Below are positions 53,433-61,803 of a DNA stretch of 64,000 bases, in pieces (within the stretch, counting starts at the first letter, position 1; every line of letters starts with the position of its first letter). The stretch is from positions 1-64,000 of the forward strand of contig CAWJPL010000034.1 of the NCBI GenBank assembly GCA_963844695.1. Reading direction: 5' to 3'. The notes under the pieces are model-generated. The model was not told where the DNA came from and ran no database searches. It was given only the letters and a program-made list of their open reading frames with translations. Origin of the DNA: RYN-230 sp963844695. Lineage in GTDB: Bacteria > Actinomycetota > Actinomycetes > Streptosporangiales > Streptosporangiaceae. Position numbers and translations under genes: made by a program.

Positions 53433-54530
53433 CCGGTTCGGCGGGGCCGGCCCGGCGGGGGCCGGGCCGGCCGGCAGGATGATCTCGAAGGCCGCGCCAC
53501 GCCCCGGCGTGCTCCGCACCTGGACCGAGCCGCCGTGGGCCGTGGCGACGGCCTGGACGAGGGCCAGGCCGAGTCCGAACCCGCCCGCCTCAGCGCTGCG
53601 CTGCGGGGTGGCCCGGGCGAAACGCTGGAAGATCCGGTCCAGGTCGGCGGGGGCGATGCCGGATCCTGAGTCCGCCACCGTCAGCACCACGTGCCCGTCC
53701 GTGCGGCGGGCACTGACCTCGATCTCGTCGCCGCTGCCCGTGTGCGCGATGGCGTTCTCCACCAGCGCGTCGAGGGCCAGGGCGAGACGGTCCTGGTCAG
53801 CCACGACCGTCACCTCGGTGACCGGCCCGAGCCGCCATTGCCGGGGCAGGTAGCCCCAGCGTTCGAGCACGTCGCCCAGGACCGATTCGGCGGTGACCGC
53901 CTGGCGGTGCAGGAAGCCGGGACTCCCGGCCGAAGCCAGCAGCAGGATCCGGCTGGCCATCCGGCCCAGCCGGCGCAGTTCCCCGGCGACGACCCGCGCG
54001 TCCTCGGCCAGCACCGTGTCGCTGGCAGCGCGTTCCATCAGCTCGGCGTGCCCCAGCGCCACCGTGATCGGCGTGCCCAGCTCATGCGACGCGTCCTGCA
54101 GGAAGCGGTGCTGCTCCTGCAGCAGGCGCAGGTTCTCCTGGGAGACGCGCTGGACCTCTTTCATCGCGGCCAGCTGCTGCTGCATCGCGGTGATCCGCCG
54201 CCGTCCATGCCAGACCATCACCAGGAACATCAGCGCGATCAGCGGTACTTCGGCCAGGTAGTCGGCGTCCTGCTGGCCCTTGAGGACCTGCACGACGATG
54301 ATGCCGCCGGTGGCCAGCGTGACCGCGGCCCAGGTCAGGATGGTGGGCTGCAGCCGCCACAGCCGGACCCCGTAGATCGCGGTCAGGCTCACCCAGATGG
54401 CGAGGAACGGCACCGTTCCCCAGTCGGGCAGCAGCCGCATCGCGGCCAGGTTGATCCCGACGAAAGCTACCCAGGCGATGTCGAGCCGGTAGCTGCGGCA
54501 CCAGCGGGCCGCCCGGCCGCGCCACGACAT
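53427..54530 (-). CDS. Orphan sensor histidine kinase
   Basis: 367 residues from the ATG at 54530 with GGAGGA upstream; a longer frame upstream lacks membrane character. Four or five N-terminal membrane helices (IAWVAFVGINLAAMRLL to PLIALMFLVMVW), a coiled segment MQQQLAAMKEVQRVSQENLRLLQEQ, then HisKA with H-box FLQDASHELGTPITV and an HATPase with NAIAHTGSG (N box), DSGSGIAP (G1) and GFGLGLALV (G2). No response-regulator gene is adjacent, so it is an orphan. The 3' end overlaps the carboxylase by six bases. Confidence 0.9.
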   Translation of the reverse strand: MSWRGRAARWCRSYRLDIAWVAFVGINLAAMRLLPDWGTVPFLAIWVSLTAIYGVRLWRLQPTILTWAAVTLATGGIIVVQVLKGQQDADYLAEVPLIALMFLVMVWHGRRRITAMQQQLAAMKEVQRVSQENLRLLQEQHRFLQDASHELGTPITVALGHAELMERAASDTVLAEDARVVAGELRRLGRMASRILLLASAGSPGFLHRQAVTAESVLGDVLERWGYLPRQWRLGPVTEVTVVADQDRLALALDALVENAIAHTGSGDEIEVSARRTDGHVVLTVADSGSGIAPADLDRIFQRFARATPQRSAEAGGFGLGLALVQAVATAHGGSVQVRSTPGRGAAFEIILPAGPAPAGPAPPNRS

Positions 54531-54724
54531 TGCTTCCTCCCAGATGGCCCGCGGGCCACGGCCTATCCGGTTCCCGTACCGGGTAGCTGCCGTCGCCAGC
54601 CGGCCAGGCGGGTCCCAGCCTGCCGCTCCGGTCATGGGCAGTCAAACGTCACACTTGTGCGAGGGGTCCAGCCCGGGTGACCGCCGGCTGCGGCGTGGGC
54701 CCGTGGACGCATGAGGAGGCTGAT

Positions 54725-55411
54725 GTGGTTCGGGTGTGGCTGATCCGCCATGGGCAGAGCGAATCCAACGCCGGGCTGCCCTCGGCTGACTGGCAGGGGA
54801 TCCCGCTGACCGAGCTCGGGCACCAGCAGGCGGCACGTATCGCCGAGGTGTTCGCGGACCCGCCGAAGCTCATCGTCTCCTCGCCGTACCTGCGGGCCCA
54901 GCAGACGGCGCAGCCCACGATCGCCCGGTACCCCGGGGCGGCCAGCGAGGAATGGCCCGTCCAGGAGTTCTCCTATCTCCGCACCCTCGACGGGCGCGCG
55001 ACCACGTCACATGAGCGCGCGCCCGAGGTCCGGGCGTACTGGGAGCAGGCCGATCCGAAGCACGCTGAGCCCGGGGCGGAGTCGTTCGCCGGCCTGCTCG
55101 GGCGGGTGACCAGCTTCCTCGGCCGGCTCGGCGCTCAGCAGGCCGGGCCGGTGGCGGTCTTTACTCACGGCGTCTTCATGCGCGCCGTGGCCTGGTACCT
55201 GCTGACCGGCGTGGCCGACCCCGGCCCGGAAGACATGCGCCAGTTCCGCCGCTTCAGCAGCCTCTACCCCGTGCCGAACGGCGGGGTTCTCGAGCTGCGC
55301 TACTACCCGGGCGAGTCAGTCCCGTCGCTCATCGGCGGAACGACGTTGCACCTGCCCGCCAGCCTGGCGCCGCAGGATCCCGACGAGAGACGATCCGTCT
55401 CGCTGACCTGA
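54725..55411 (+). CDS. Histidine phosphatase (phosphoglycerate mutase-like) family protein
   Basis: 228 residues from the GTG at 54725 with GAGGAGG six bases upstream. The catalytic motif is WLIRHGQSESNAG (phospho-His in RHG); SSPYLRAQQTA and VFTHGVFMRAVAW supply the remaining active-site residues. Acts as a broad phosphatase on small phosphometabolites rather than mutase. No operon partner. Confidence 0.9.
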   Translation: MVRVWLIRHGQSESNAGLPSADWQGIPLTELGHQQAARIAEVFADPPKLIVSSPYLRAQQTAQPTIARYPGAASEEWPVQEFSYLRTLDGRATTSHERAPEVRAYWEQADPKHAEPGAESFAGLLGRVTSFLGRLGAQQAGPVAVFTHGVFMRAVAWYLLTGVADPGPEDMRQFRRFSSLYPVPNGGVLELRYYPGESVPSLIGGTTLHLPASLAPQDPDERRSVSLT

Positions 55412-55463
55412 CCGTGGCTCGCGGCCGGCCTGCCCGGCCGGCCGGGCGGTAAGGTCGGGCGGC

Positions 55464-55991
55464 ATGAGCAGTCCGGTCACGCACATCCGGCTCATCTCCC
55501 TCGACGACGCCGAGGCCATCACCGAACACCTGCGCCGTGACGCCGAGGCCACCGCCCGCTGGGACCCGCCTCGCAGCCCGGACTACTACACCCTGGAAGG
55601 GCAGCGCCGCCGCATCGAGCGGCTGCTGCTGCGGCACGCTACCGGCGAGTCCTGGCCCGCGGTGGTCCTGGACGGCGACCAGGTCATCGGGCAGATAACG
55701 GTCCAGGAAATCCTCCAGCGGGCCTGGCGCAAGGCGTCCATCGGCTACTGGATCGCCACCCCCAGCCAGGGGCAGGGCCACGCCACCCGCGCGGTCGACC
55801 TGGTGATCGGGTTAATGATCCGTGAGCTTGGCCTGCACCGCGCCGAGGCGACCACCCAGATCGAGAACATCGCCTCCCAGAACGTGCTGCGCAAGAACGG
55901 GTTCGTGCCGATCGGCATCGCCCACGAACGCATCTTCACCGTCGGGGCCTGGCACGACGAGATCTTCTGGGAACGCGTCCTCGGCGAGTGA
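55464..55991 (+). CDS. GNAT-family N-acetyltransferase (RimJ/RimL-like)
   Basis: 175 residues. IRLISLDDAEAITEHLRRD at the N-terminus, VIGQITVQEILQRAWRKASIGYWIATPSQGQGHATRAV (QGQGHA is acetyl-CoA motif A) and LHRAEATTQIENIASQNVLRKNGFVPIGIA, typical of ribosomal-protein acetyltransferase relatives. The substrate is unknown. Intact, unlike the other GNAT in this window. Confidence 0.9.
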   Translation: MSSPVTHIRLISLDDAEAITEHLRRDAEATARWDPPRSPDYYTLEGQRRRIERLLLRHATGESWPAVVLDGDQVIGQITVQEILQRAWRKASIGYWIATPSQGQGHATRAVDLVIGLMIRELGLHRAEATTQIENIASQNVLRKNGFVPIGIAHERIFTVGAWHDEIFWERVLGE

Positions 55992-56021
55992 CCCGCCCCG
56001 GCCCGCTTGCGGGGGGCCCGC

Positions 56022-56552
56022 CTACTGGGGGGCGGCCCGCTCGGTCGGCGGGTCCGGACGTTCCCGGGGCCCGTGCCCCGGCACGAGGTGCCCGACCATG
56101 GACAGCCGGAGCGGCTGGAACGGCCCGCCGCTCCTGGCGGCCACCGGCTCGCCGGTCACGCAGACATGGTCGCCGCCCTCGTCGAGCAGTGCGACCCGCC
56201 GGAGGATCGCCCAGTGCGGGACGTCCTCCAGCACCGGCACCCCGCCCGCGCCCGGGCTCACCCGCAATCCCGCGAACTTGTCGGTCTTGTCCCCGGTCAG
56301 GGTTCCGAACCGCTCGGCGAGCGACTGGTCGGCGGAGGTCAGGAAGTGGACTCCCAGGTGCGTCGCCCGCAACGCCACCCGGTAGGTGTAGTTCGCCTTG
56401 GACAGCCACACGGCGTAGCGGCCGGGGTCCATGCTGGACTGCGCGTGGAAACCCACCAGGCACCCGGCCCGCTCATGACCCTCCGCGGTGGTGACCACGA
56501 TCAGGGCGTTGTCCAGGCCCGACATGATGTCGGCGAACGTGTCAGGGGGCAT
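56022..56552 (-). CDS. Flavin reductase family (split-barrel FMN-binding) protein
   Basis: 176 residues from the ATG at 56552; the frame is open 14 codons further upstream. Split-barrel with LIVVTTAEGHERAGCLVGFHAQSS, YAVWLSKANYTYRVALRATHLGVHFL and GDHVCVTGEPVAA; FMN or F420 binding is expected. Overlaps the 3' end of the RibD-like gene by 11 bp, so translation is coupled. Probably reduces flavin or an acceptor for a partner enzyme; substrate open. Confidence 0.82.
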   Translation of the reverse strand: MPPDTFADIMSGLDNALIVVTTAEGHERAGCLVGFHAQSSMDPGRYAVWLSKANYTYRVALRATHLGVHFLTSADQSLAERFGTLTGDKTDKFAGLRVSPGAGGVPVLEDVPHWAILRRVALLDEGGDHVCVTGEPVAARSGGPFQPLRLSMVGHLVPGHGPRERPDPPTERAAPQ

Positions 56553-57303
56553 CGGGACCTCGCTCGTAGCGGAGGAACAGTGTGTCGCCCGCACGAAGCA
56601 CGTGCCGCAAGGCGAAGTGGGCCAGCGGCGCGCCGGGGGGCGCGATGGACACGGGCAGCGGATCCCCGCCCATCAGCGGGGAAAGAGTCAGGCAGAGTTC
56701 GTCCACGAGACCGGCCCCGGCCAGTTCGCCCAGCCAGGTGGGGCCGCCTTCACAGAGCACGACCCGCAATCCCCGCTCGCCCAGCTGCTGCACGGCCAGC
56801 GCCGGATCGACCCGGTCGGCGCCGGCCACGATGACGTCCGCCACCCGCCGGGCCTCCGCCAGCCGCGCCGGGTCCGCGACCGCGCAGGTGATCACCAGTG
56901 TCCGGGACCCGGGCGGTGCGTCGGCGAACGCCCGGGCCGACCAGTCCAGGTCGAGCGACCGGCTCACGACCGCGAGGGGCGGCGTGGCCGCCCGCCCGGC
57001 CGCTACCCGCGCCGCGGCCCGCTCCGGCGGCAGCCGCACCACCCCGTAGTTCTCCGCGCGTACCGTCTCGGCTCCGACCAGGACCACGTCGGCGAGCCCC
57101 CGCATCAGCCGGAACAGTTCCGCGTCCGGTGCGGTGGACAGGGCGCCGACCCGGCCCCCGATCGCCGCCGAGCCGTCCAGGCCGCCGACCATGTGCGCCA
57201 TCACCCAGCATCGGCCGTCCGCCCGGGTCCGCGTGACCTGCTCGTACGGGGCCAGCGGATCCGCGATCCACGGGCCAGGCACCAGCATCCGCACCCCGCT
57301 CAT
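56542..57303 (-). CDS. RibD C-terminal (dihydrofolate-reductase-like) domain reductase
   Basis: 253 residues. Fold and motifs of the RibD C-terminal reductase: CWVMAHMVGGLDGSAAIGG, DAELFRLMRGLADVVLVGAETVRAENYG, LRVVLCEGGPTWLGELAGAGLVDELCLTLSPLMGG. Stand-alone forms act as pyrimidine or pteridine reductases or as DHFR-like enzymes. The ATG overlaps the stop of the upstream epimerase gene (ATGA), so this is the middle gene of a three-gene unit. Confidence 0.88.
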   Translation of the reverse strand: MSGVRMLVPGPWIADPLAPYEQVTRTRADGRCWVMAHMVGGLDGSAAIGGRVGALSTAPDAELFRLMRGLADVVLVGAETVRAENYGVVRLPPERAAARVAAGRAATPPLAVVSRSLDLDWSARAFADAPPGSRTLVITCAVADPARLAEARRVADVIVAGADRVDPALAVQQLGERGLRVVLCEGGPTWLGELAGAGLVDELCLTLSPLMGGDPLPVSIAPPGAPLAHFALRHVLRAGDTLFLRYERGPDAP

Positions 57304-58419
57304 CCGGCGCTCGCTGTGCGGGCCGCGAGCCAGCTGTCCTCGCCCCGGTAGTCGAGCAGCGGAGCGAAGTACTCGTCTCCGGGACCGGGGACGAGGTCCG
57401 CGTCCTCTCCGCCCTGCGCGGCGGCGACGAGCCAGTCCACGGCGGCGGTCACCGTCGCGGCGTAGTCACCGGCCGGGGTGTATCCCAGCCGCGCGGCGGC
57501 GGTCATATCGAGGACGAACGGGTGCCGCCTGTCCCAGGGATGACGGCCCAGTGCTGGCTGACCCCGTGCTGGCTGACTCCGTGCTGGCTGACCCCGTGCT
57601 GGCTGTCCCAGTGCTGGCTGACCGGGCGCAGCCTGCTGGTCGTCCAGCAGGACTTCGTCCCAGGTGTGCCCGAGGTGGCGGGCGATGACCCGGGAGATCT
57701 CCAGGGCGCTGGGCGCGTCCGGGTCGGCGGCGTTCAGGATGCGCGGTCCCGGCCGGGCCGCGGCCAGCTCGATGAGCGCGGCGATGTTGGCGGCGGCTGT
57801 GGGATGGTCCACGCCGGCGCCCACGGTGGGCGAGGAACAGCGCCGGGCGGCGGTCGAGCACGCGCCTGACGAACACCCACTCTCGGGGCTGCCGCGATCC
57901 CGGGCCGTGGATCTTGGACGGCCGCAGCACGGTGACCGGGACCCCGCTGTCCAGCAGTACCTGCTCGGCGGCGACCTTGCCGGCCGGATAGCCTTCCGCG
58001 CTGCGGTAGTCCCCATATCCGGGGGCCACGGTGGGCTGGTCTTCCCGGACCGGGCCGCCGAAGTCGGGGTCGACCGGGGAGTTGGAGTGGCGGCCGGCCC
58101 CGTCCACGTAGACGGCCTTGCTGGAGATCAGCACGGTCGACGTCGTGTCACGGGCCAGGGGCAGCAGCCCGGCCGCGTCCTCCGCGGTGAAACAGACGCA
58201 GTCCACCAGCAGGTCGGCGCCGGGCCCGAAGGCGGCCCGCAACCGTCCGCCGTCGCGGGTGTCCGCGGCGACGAACCGGCCGCCTGCCGCAGCGATGTCG
58301 CGCGGCATCCGGGCCGGATCACGCCCGGTGAGCTCGACAGACCAGCCCGTGGCCAGCAGCCGCCGCGCGGCGGCCCGCCCGATGGCGCCAGTCCCGCCGA
58401 TAATGACCGCCCGTGCCAC
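57300..58419 (-). pseudogene. NAD-dependent epimerase/dehydratase, one frameshift and in-frame repeats
   Basis: From a GTG at 58419: Rossmann ARAVIIGGTGAIGRAAARRLLATG, LLVDCVCFTAEDAAGL, VLISSKAVYVDGAGRHS and YPAGKVAAEQVLLDSGVPVTVLRPSKIHGPGSRQP. A shift near 57825 joins it to GAGVDHPTAAANIAAL, ILNAADPDAPSALEISRVIARHLGH and the end. The C-terminal part holds five 15-bp repeats coding for QPAxG units. An atypical extended SDR. First gene of the epimerase-RibD-flavin reductase operon. Confidence 0.82.
57551..57625. repeat. Five 15-bp in-frame repeats within the epimerase gene
   Basis: Units starting GTGCTGGCTG at 57551, 57566, 57581, 57596 and 57611; on the coding strand each adds five residues of the QPA(L/R)G type. 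Because the unit is a multiple of three, copy changes would not break the frame. Confidence 0.9.
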
Positions 58420-58494
58420 CCCGCCACCGTATCCCCCTCCTGCCCCGGGCCGCCTGGGCACCCAGGGCAGCATGGTCGCGCCACCCGCCCGAGG

Positions 58495-58500
58495 TACTAT
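58495..58500 (+). promoter_or_regulatory. Candidate -10 box of the trpS leader
   Basis: TACTAT ends six bases before the leader-peptide ATG at 58507, which would place the transcript start at or near that ATG (leaderless). No clear -35 is visible about 17 bases upstream. Confidence 0.45.
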
Positions 58501-58506
58501 GAGGTC

Positions 58507-58542
58507 ATGACGCGACGCATGGGTTGGTGGCAGCCGCAGTAA
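58507..58542 (+). CDS. Trp leader peptide of the trpS attenuator
   Basis: Eleven codons, MTRRMGWWQPQ, with tandem Trp codons at 58525-58530. GCCGC (58533-58537) in the last codons can pair with GCGGC (58544-58548) just after the stop, and GGCGG (58543-58547) can instead pair with CCGCC (58572-58576), the left arm of the terminator. Stalling at the Trp codons would free the second pairing and prevent termination. Streptomycetes are known to control an auxiliary TrpRS gene by such ribosome-mediated attenuation. Confidence 0.83.
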   Translation: MTRRMGWWQPQ

Positions 58543-58567
58543 GGCGGCAGCTGTCTCATGTGTCTGA

Positions 58568-58588
58568 TGGCCCGCCTCTGGCGGGCCA
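58568..58588 (+). terminator. Attenuator terminator upstream of trpS
   Basis: Perfect 9-bp stem TGGCCCGCC / GGCGGGCCA around TCT, followed by GTTTCGTATT. It lies between the leader-peptide stop and the trpS start, 53 bp before the GTG. Confidence 0.85.
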
Positions 58589-58640
58589 GTTTCGTATTGC
58601 CGGCTGGTCGCGGCCGGAGGCCTGATCCGAGGAGGCCTCC

Positions 58641-59789
58641 GTGCCCGCTCCTACCCTCCCCGCTCCTGCCCGGCCCGCCCGCCCAGCGCCTGTCAGTGCG
58701 GTGGCCGCCAGTCCAGGGCCGGCCCCGGTCCCGGAGATATCCTCGCTCCGGGCGGCGCGACGGCGTAGCGCCGCCGTTGACGCTGCCATCCGGGACGACC
58801 CTGGCCGGTTCCGGGTGCTCACCGGCGACCGCCCCACCGGCCCGCTGCACGTCGGCCACTTGTTCGGCACCCTGCTCAACCGGGTCCGGCTGCAGGACCT
58901 CGGCGTCGAGGTCATGGTGCTCATCGCGGACTACCAGGTGCTCACCGACCGGGACGCTCCGCCAACGCTGCCAGCCGCAGTACTCGGCCAGGTCGCGGAC
59001 TACCTCGCGGCCGGGATTGACCCGGAACGCAGCGCGATCTTCGCGCACAGCCAGGTTGAGCCGCTGAATCAGCTGCTGATCCCGTTCCTCAGCCTGGTCA
59101 GTGTGGCGGAACTGAGCCGGAACCCCACCGTGAAGGAGGAGTTCGCGGCGGCCGGCGGCTCGTCGATGAGCGCGCTGATGTTCGCTTACCCGGCCCACCA
59201 GGCCGCCGACATCCTGTGCTGCCACGCCAACCTGGTGCCGGTCGGCCAGGACCAGCTTCCGCACCTGGAACTGACCCGGACCATCGCCCGCCGCTTCAAC
59301 GATCGCTACTGTCCTGGCCGGCCGTACTTCACCGCCCCGGACGCCCTGCTCAGCGACGTCCCGCTGCTGCTCGGGACCGACGGCCAGAAGATGAGCAAGA
59401 GCCGGGGCAATGCCATCGCGCTGGCCGCCAGCGACGACGAGACGGCGCGACTCATCCGCACCGCCCGGACCGATGACCAGCGCACCATCACCTACCAGCC
59501 GGAATCCCGGCCGGCCGTCTCCAACCTGGTACGGCTGGCCGCGCTGTGCCTGGAGACCAGCCCGGAGGAGGTCGCCGCCGGGCTGGGCGGTGGTGGCGCC
59601 GCCGCGCTGAAACGGCTGCTCACCGAGGCGCTGAACGAGCGGCTGCGCCCGATCCGGGCCCGGCGGCGCGAGCTCGCGGCCGACCCGGGTTATCTGCGCC
59701 AGGTCCTGGCGGACGGCAACGAGCGGGTCAGCGCGCTGGCCGGGCAGACCCTCTCCGAGGTCCAGACCCTCATGCACACCCGCTACTGA
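58641..59789 (+). CDS. trpS: Tryptophanyl-tRNA synthetase (auxiliary type)
   Basis: 382 residues, GTG with GAGGAGG six bases upstream. Class-I core with PTGPLHVGHL (HIGH-type, HVGH) and GQKMSKSRGN (KMSKS), plus LVPVGQDQLPHLELTRTIARRFN and SALMFAYPAHQAADILCCHANLV, typical of bacterial TrpRS. A Pro/Ala-rich N-terminal extension of about 45 residues is unusual. Attenuator control and the motif set resemble the auxiliary, indolmycin-resistant TrpRS of streptomycetes, so antibiotic resistance is a plausible inferred role. Whether another trpS exists cannot be seen here. Confidence 0.9.
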   Translation: MPAPTLPAPARPARPAPVSAVAASPGPAPVPEISSLRAARRRSAAVDAAIRDDPGRFRVLTGDRPTGPLHVGHLFGTLLNRVRLQDLGVEVMVLIADYQVLTDRDAPPTLPAAVLGQVADYLAAGIDPERSAIFAHSQVEPLNQLLIPFLSLVSVAELSRNPTVKEEFAAAGGSSMSALMFAYPAHQAADILCCHANLVPVGQDQLPHLELTRTIARRFNDRYCPGRPYFTAPDALLSDVPLLLGTDGQKMSKSRGNAIALAASDDETARLIRTARTDDQRTITYQPESRPAVSNLVRLAALCLETSPEEVAAGLGGGGAAALKRLLTEALNERLRPIRARRRELAADPGYLRQVLADGNERVSALAGQTLSEVQTLMHTRY

Positions 59790-59802
59790 CCAGCCTGGCC
59801 GG

Positions 59803-60540
59803 TCAGGAGGGGAGGAAGCGGGTGGGCAGGGCGGTTTCCTCGACCGTCCCGTCGGGGCGGCGGGTGATGTGCCAGGTCTGCGCGCCCTGCACCTCGGTGA
59901 CGCAGTCCACCAGCTCGGTGCCCTCGAAGACCAGCCCGGTGCCGTCGTCGGAGGCGTAGCCCTCGGGGAGGGTGCCGTCCCCGATCAGCCGGTGGATGGC
60001 CGGCCGCCGCTGCTCCTCAGAGTCGTGATGCGGGCTGTTGGAGTAGGGCAGGAAGCCGAGGCCGTTGGTCACCGGGTGCAGCGGCAGCCCGAACGAGTCC
60101 GTCGTGCCGCCCTCGAACCAGCAGATCGATCCGGCGGACACGCCCATCAGCACCACGCCTGCGTCCCACGCGGTGCGCATGGCCTGGTCCACGCCGTGCA
60201 GCCGCCACAAGGCCAGCAGGTTGGCCACGCTGCCCCCCATCACCCAGACCACGTCCTGGGCCAGCAGGTGCTCGGTGATGTCCGGGACGTTGGGCTCGGC
60301 GAACAGGGCCAGGTGGCTGGGCCGCCAGCCGGCCCGGCCGAACGCGGAGTACAACGCGGTCAGCGAGTCCGCCGAGTCGCCCACGGCCGTCGCCACGATG
60401 CACACCCGGGGGCTGCCGCCCGCCCGGGCCAGGGAGGCGGCGTGCCCGTAGGCGGGCCCGAGCCGGAAGTCGCGGGGGCCGTGTCCGGCGGCCTGGAAGC
60501 CGATGCTGGTGGCGACGATCGTCGGGGTGCGCGCGGTCAT
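59803..60540 (-). CDS. Peptidase E-like (family S51) serine peptidase
   Basis: 245 residues from the ATG at 60540. The nucleophile block is VVLMGVSAGSICWFEGG (GxSAGS); WVMGGSVANLLALWRLHGVD and LGFLPYSNSPHHDSEEQRR (catalytic His) are typical. The family includes alpha-aspartyl dipeptidase and cyanophycinase-like enzymes; length and motifs fit the peptidase E group. Cytoplasmic. Convergent with trpS. Confidence 0.88.
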   Translation of the reverse strand: MTARTPTIVATSIGFQAAGHGPRDFRLGPAYGHAASLARAGGSPRVCIVATAVGDSADSLTALYSAFGRAGWRPSHLALFAEPNVPDITEHLLAQDVVWVMGGSVANLLALWRLHGVDQAMRTAWDAGVVLMGVSAGSICWFEGGTTDSFGLPLHPVTNGLGFLPYSNSPHHDSEEQRRPAIHRLIGDGTLPEGYASDDGTGLVFEGTELVDCVTEVQGAQTWHITRRPDGTVEETALPTRFLPS

Positions 60541-60582
60541 CTGGTGATTATGGCAACCGATCACCCGGTTCGCGGCGCCTGC

Positions 60583-61107
60583 TCAGCGGGAGCCAGGTTC
60601 GCGGCAGCCCAGCAGGTTCATGGCCAGCAGGGACAGCACGGTCCGGTCGTCGGAGTTGAGCAGTTCGCCCTGGGTGCGCACCAGGCCCCGGTCGGGCTTG
60701 GAGCGGGACAGGCGGGCCTCCATGATCGTGGTCCGCAGCCGCAGCTGGTCTCCGGGCCGTACCGGCGCGGGCCAGCGCAGCTCGTCGATCCCGGGCGACG
60801 CGAGGCTGGCCACCCGGGACAGGTAATGGTCGGCGAACAGCCGCATCATCATGCTGGCCGTGTGCCAGCCGCTGGCGATCAGCCCTCCGAACGGCCCGGC
60901 CGCGGCGAACTCCGGATCGACGTGGATGGGTTGCGGGTCGAACCGCCGGGCGAACTCGAGGATCTCCGCCTCGGTGACGGTCAGGTAGCCGTATTCGTAG
61001 ACCGCGCCCGGCAGGTAGTCCTCGAAGTACCGGTCTTCGGGTGGCACCCGGAAGTCGCTGGTGCTCAGGGTCCGGGTGGGCGCCGGGCGGGGGTCAGGCT
61101 GGGACAT
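60583..61107 (-). CDS. MaoC-like dehydratase
   Basis: 174 residues; ATG at 61107 preferred (an ATG four codons upstream is possible). Hot-dog fold with the hydratase-2 motif FDPQPIHVDPEFAAAGPFGGLIASGWHTASMMMRL (catalytic Asp and His) and VRPGDQLRLRTTIMEARLSRSKPDRG. Converts (R)-3-hydroxyacyl-CoA type substrates; the precise role is unknown. Divergent from the PPOX gene. Confidence 0.88.
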   Translation of the reverse strand: MSQPDPRPAPTRTLSTSDFRVPPEDRYFEDYLPGAVYEYGYLTVTEAEILEFARRFDPQPIHVDPEFAAAGPFGGLIASGWHTASMMMRLFADHYLSRVASLASPGIDELRWPAPVRPGDQLRLRTTIMEARLSRSKPDRGLVRTQGELLNSDDRTVLSLLAMNLLGCREPGSR

Positions 61108-61167
61108 GAGGGCCAGCATGGCATGCGGCGGCCCGGCCTTTACGATGGGCGTCATGCCGAGGACGCC

Positions 61168-61629
61168 ATGAGCCCCCAGATAGCCACCGCCGACGTTGTC
61201 GGGCGCGAGGAACTGCTCGACTTCGTCCGCGGCCGGCATCACATAGTGCTGGTCACCACGAAACGGGACGGGTCCGCCCAGCTTTCCCCGGTCACGGCGG
61301 GCCTGGACGACGAGGGCCGGGTCGTGATCGCGACGTACCCGGAGCGGGCCAAGACCCACAACGCCCGCCGTCACCCGAAGGTCGACGTGCTGGTGCTGTC
61401 GGACGACTTCGGCGGGGCCTGGGTGCAGCTCAGCGGCACCGCCGAGGTCCTCGATCTCCCGGAAGCCGTCGAGCCGCTGGTGGAGTACTTCCGGTCCATC
61501 GCCGGCGAGCACGACGACTGGGACGAGTACCGGGCGGCGATGCAGCGCCAGGGCAAGTCGCTGATCCGGGTCACGATCGAGCGGTGGGGGCCGATCGCCA
61601 CCGGCGGGTTCCCGGCGCGGCTGGCCTGA
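61168..61629 (+). CDS. PPOX-class F420-dependent oxidoreductase
   Basis: 153 residues; ATG with GAGGA upstream. Split-barrel pattern HHIVLVTTKRDGSAQLSPVTAGLDDEGRVVIATYPERAKTHNARRHPKVDVLVLSDDFGGAWVQLSGTAEV. The AKTHNARRHP segment and short length fit the F420-binding PPOX-like group common in actinobacteria. Substrate unknown. It supports F420 use by this organism together with the luciferase-like enzyme at 12.8 kb. Confidence 0.88.
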   Translation: MSPQIATADVVGREELLDFVRGRHHIVLVTTKRDGSAQLSPVTAGLDDEGRVVIATYPERAKTHNARRHPKVDVLVLSDDFGGAWVQLSGTAEVLDLPEAVEPLVEYFRSIAGEHDDWDEYRAAMQRQGKSLIRVTIERWGPIATGGFPARLA

Positions 61630-61803
61630 CCCCGGGATCGAATCCCGGTAGTCGGTTCATCGGTCGGGCGCACTTTCCCCGGATACGGTTCGCCGGAACC
61701 GGGCAAAACACCCTCCCAGGCGCACGTCACGCGGGAAAGGTCGCTCGGGAAGGGCCGCCGGAGACCCGATAACCCTTGGACCGCGGCGCGGTCGCTGTCT
61801 ACC

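Noticed and set aside
59869..61629. Plus-strand open frame of 586 codons covering the S51, MaoC and PPOX genes
   Set aside because: Only the last 153 codons (from 61168) are real; the rest is the shadow of two minus-strand genes with clear catalytic motifs.
61630..61660. tRNA T-arm-like sequence CGGGATCGAATCCCG
   Set aside because: Only a T-arm-like hairpin; no acceptor, D or anticodon stems fit upstream, where the PPOX gene ends. It could be a terminator or chance palindrome.
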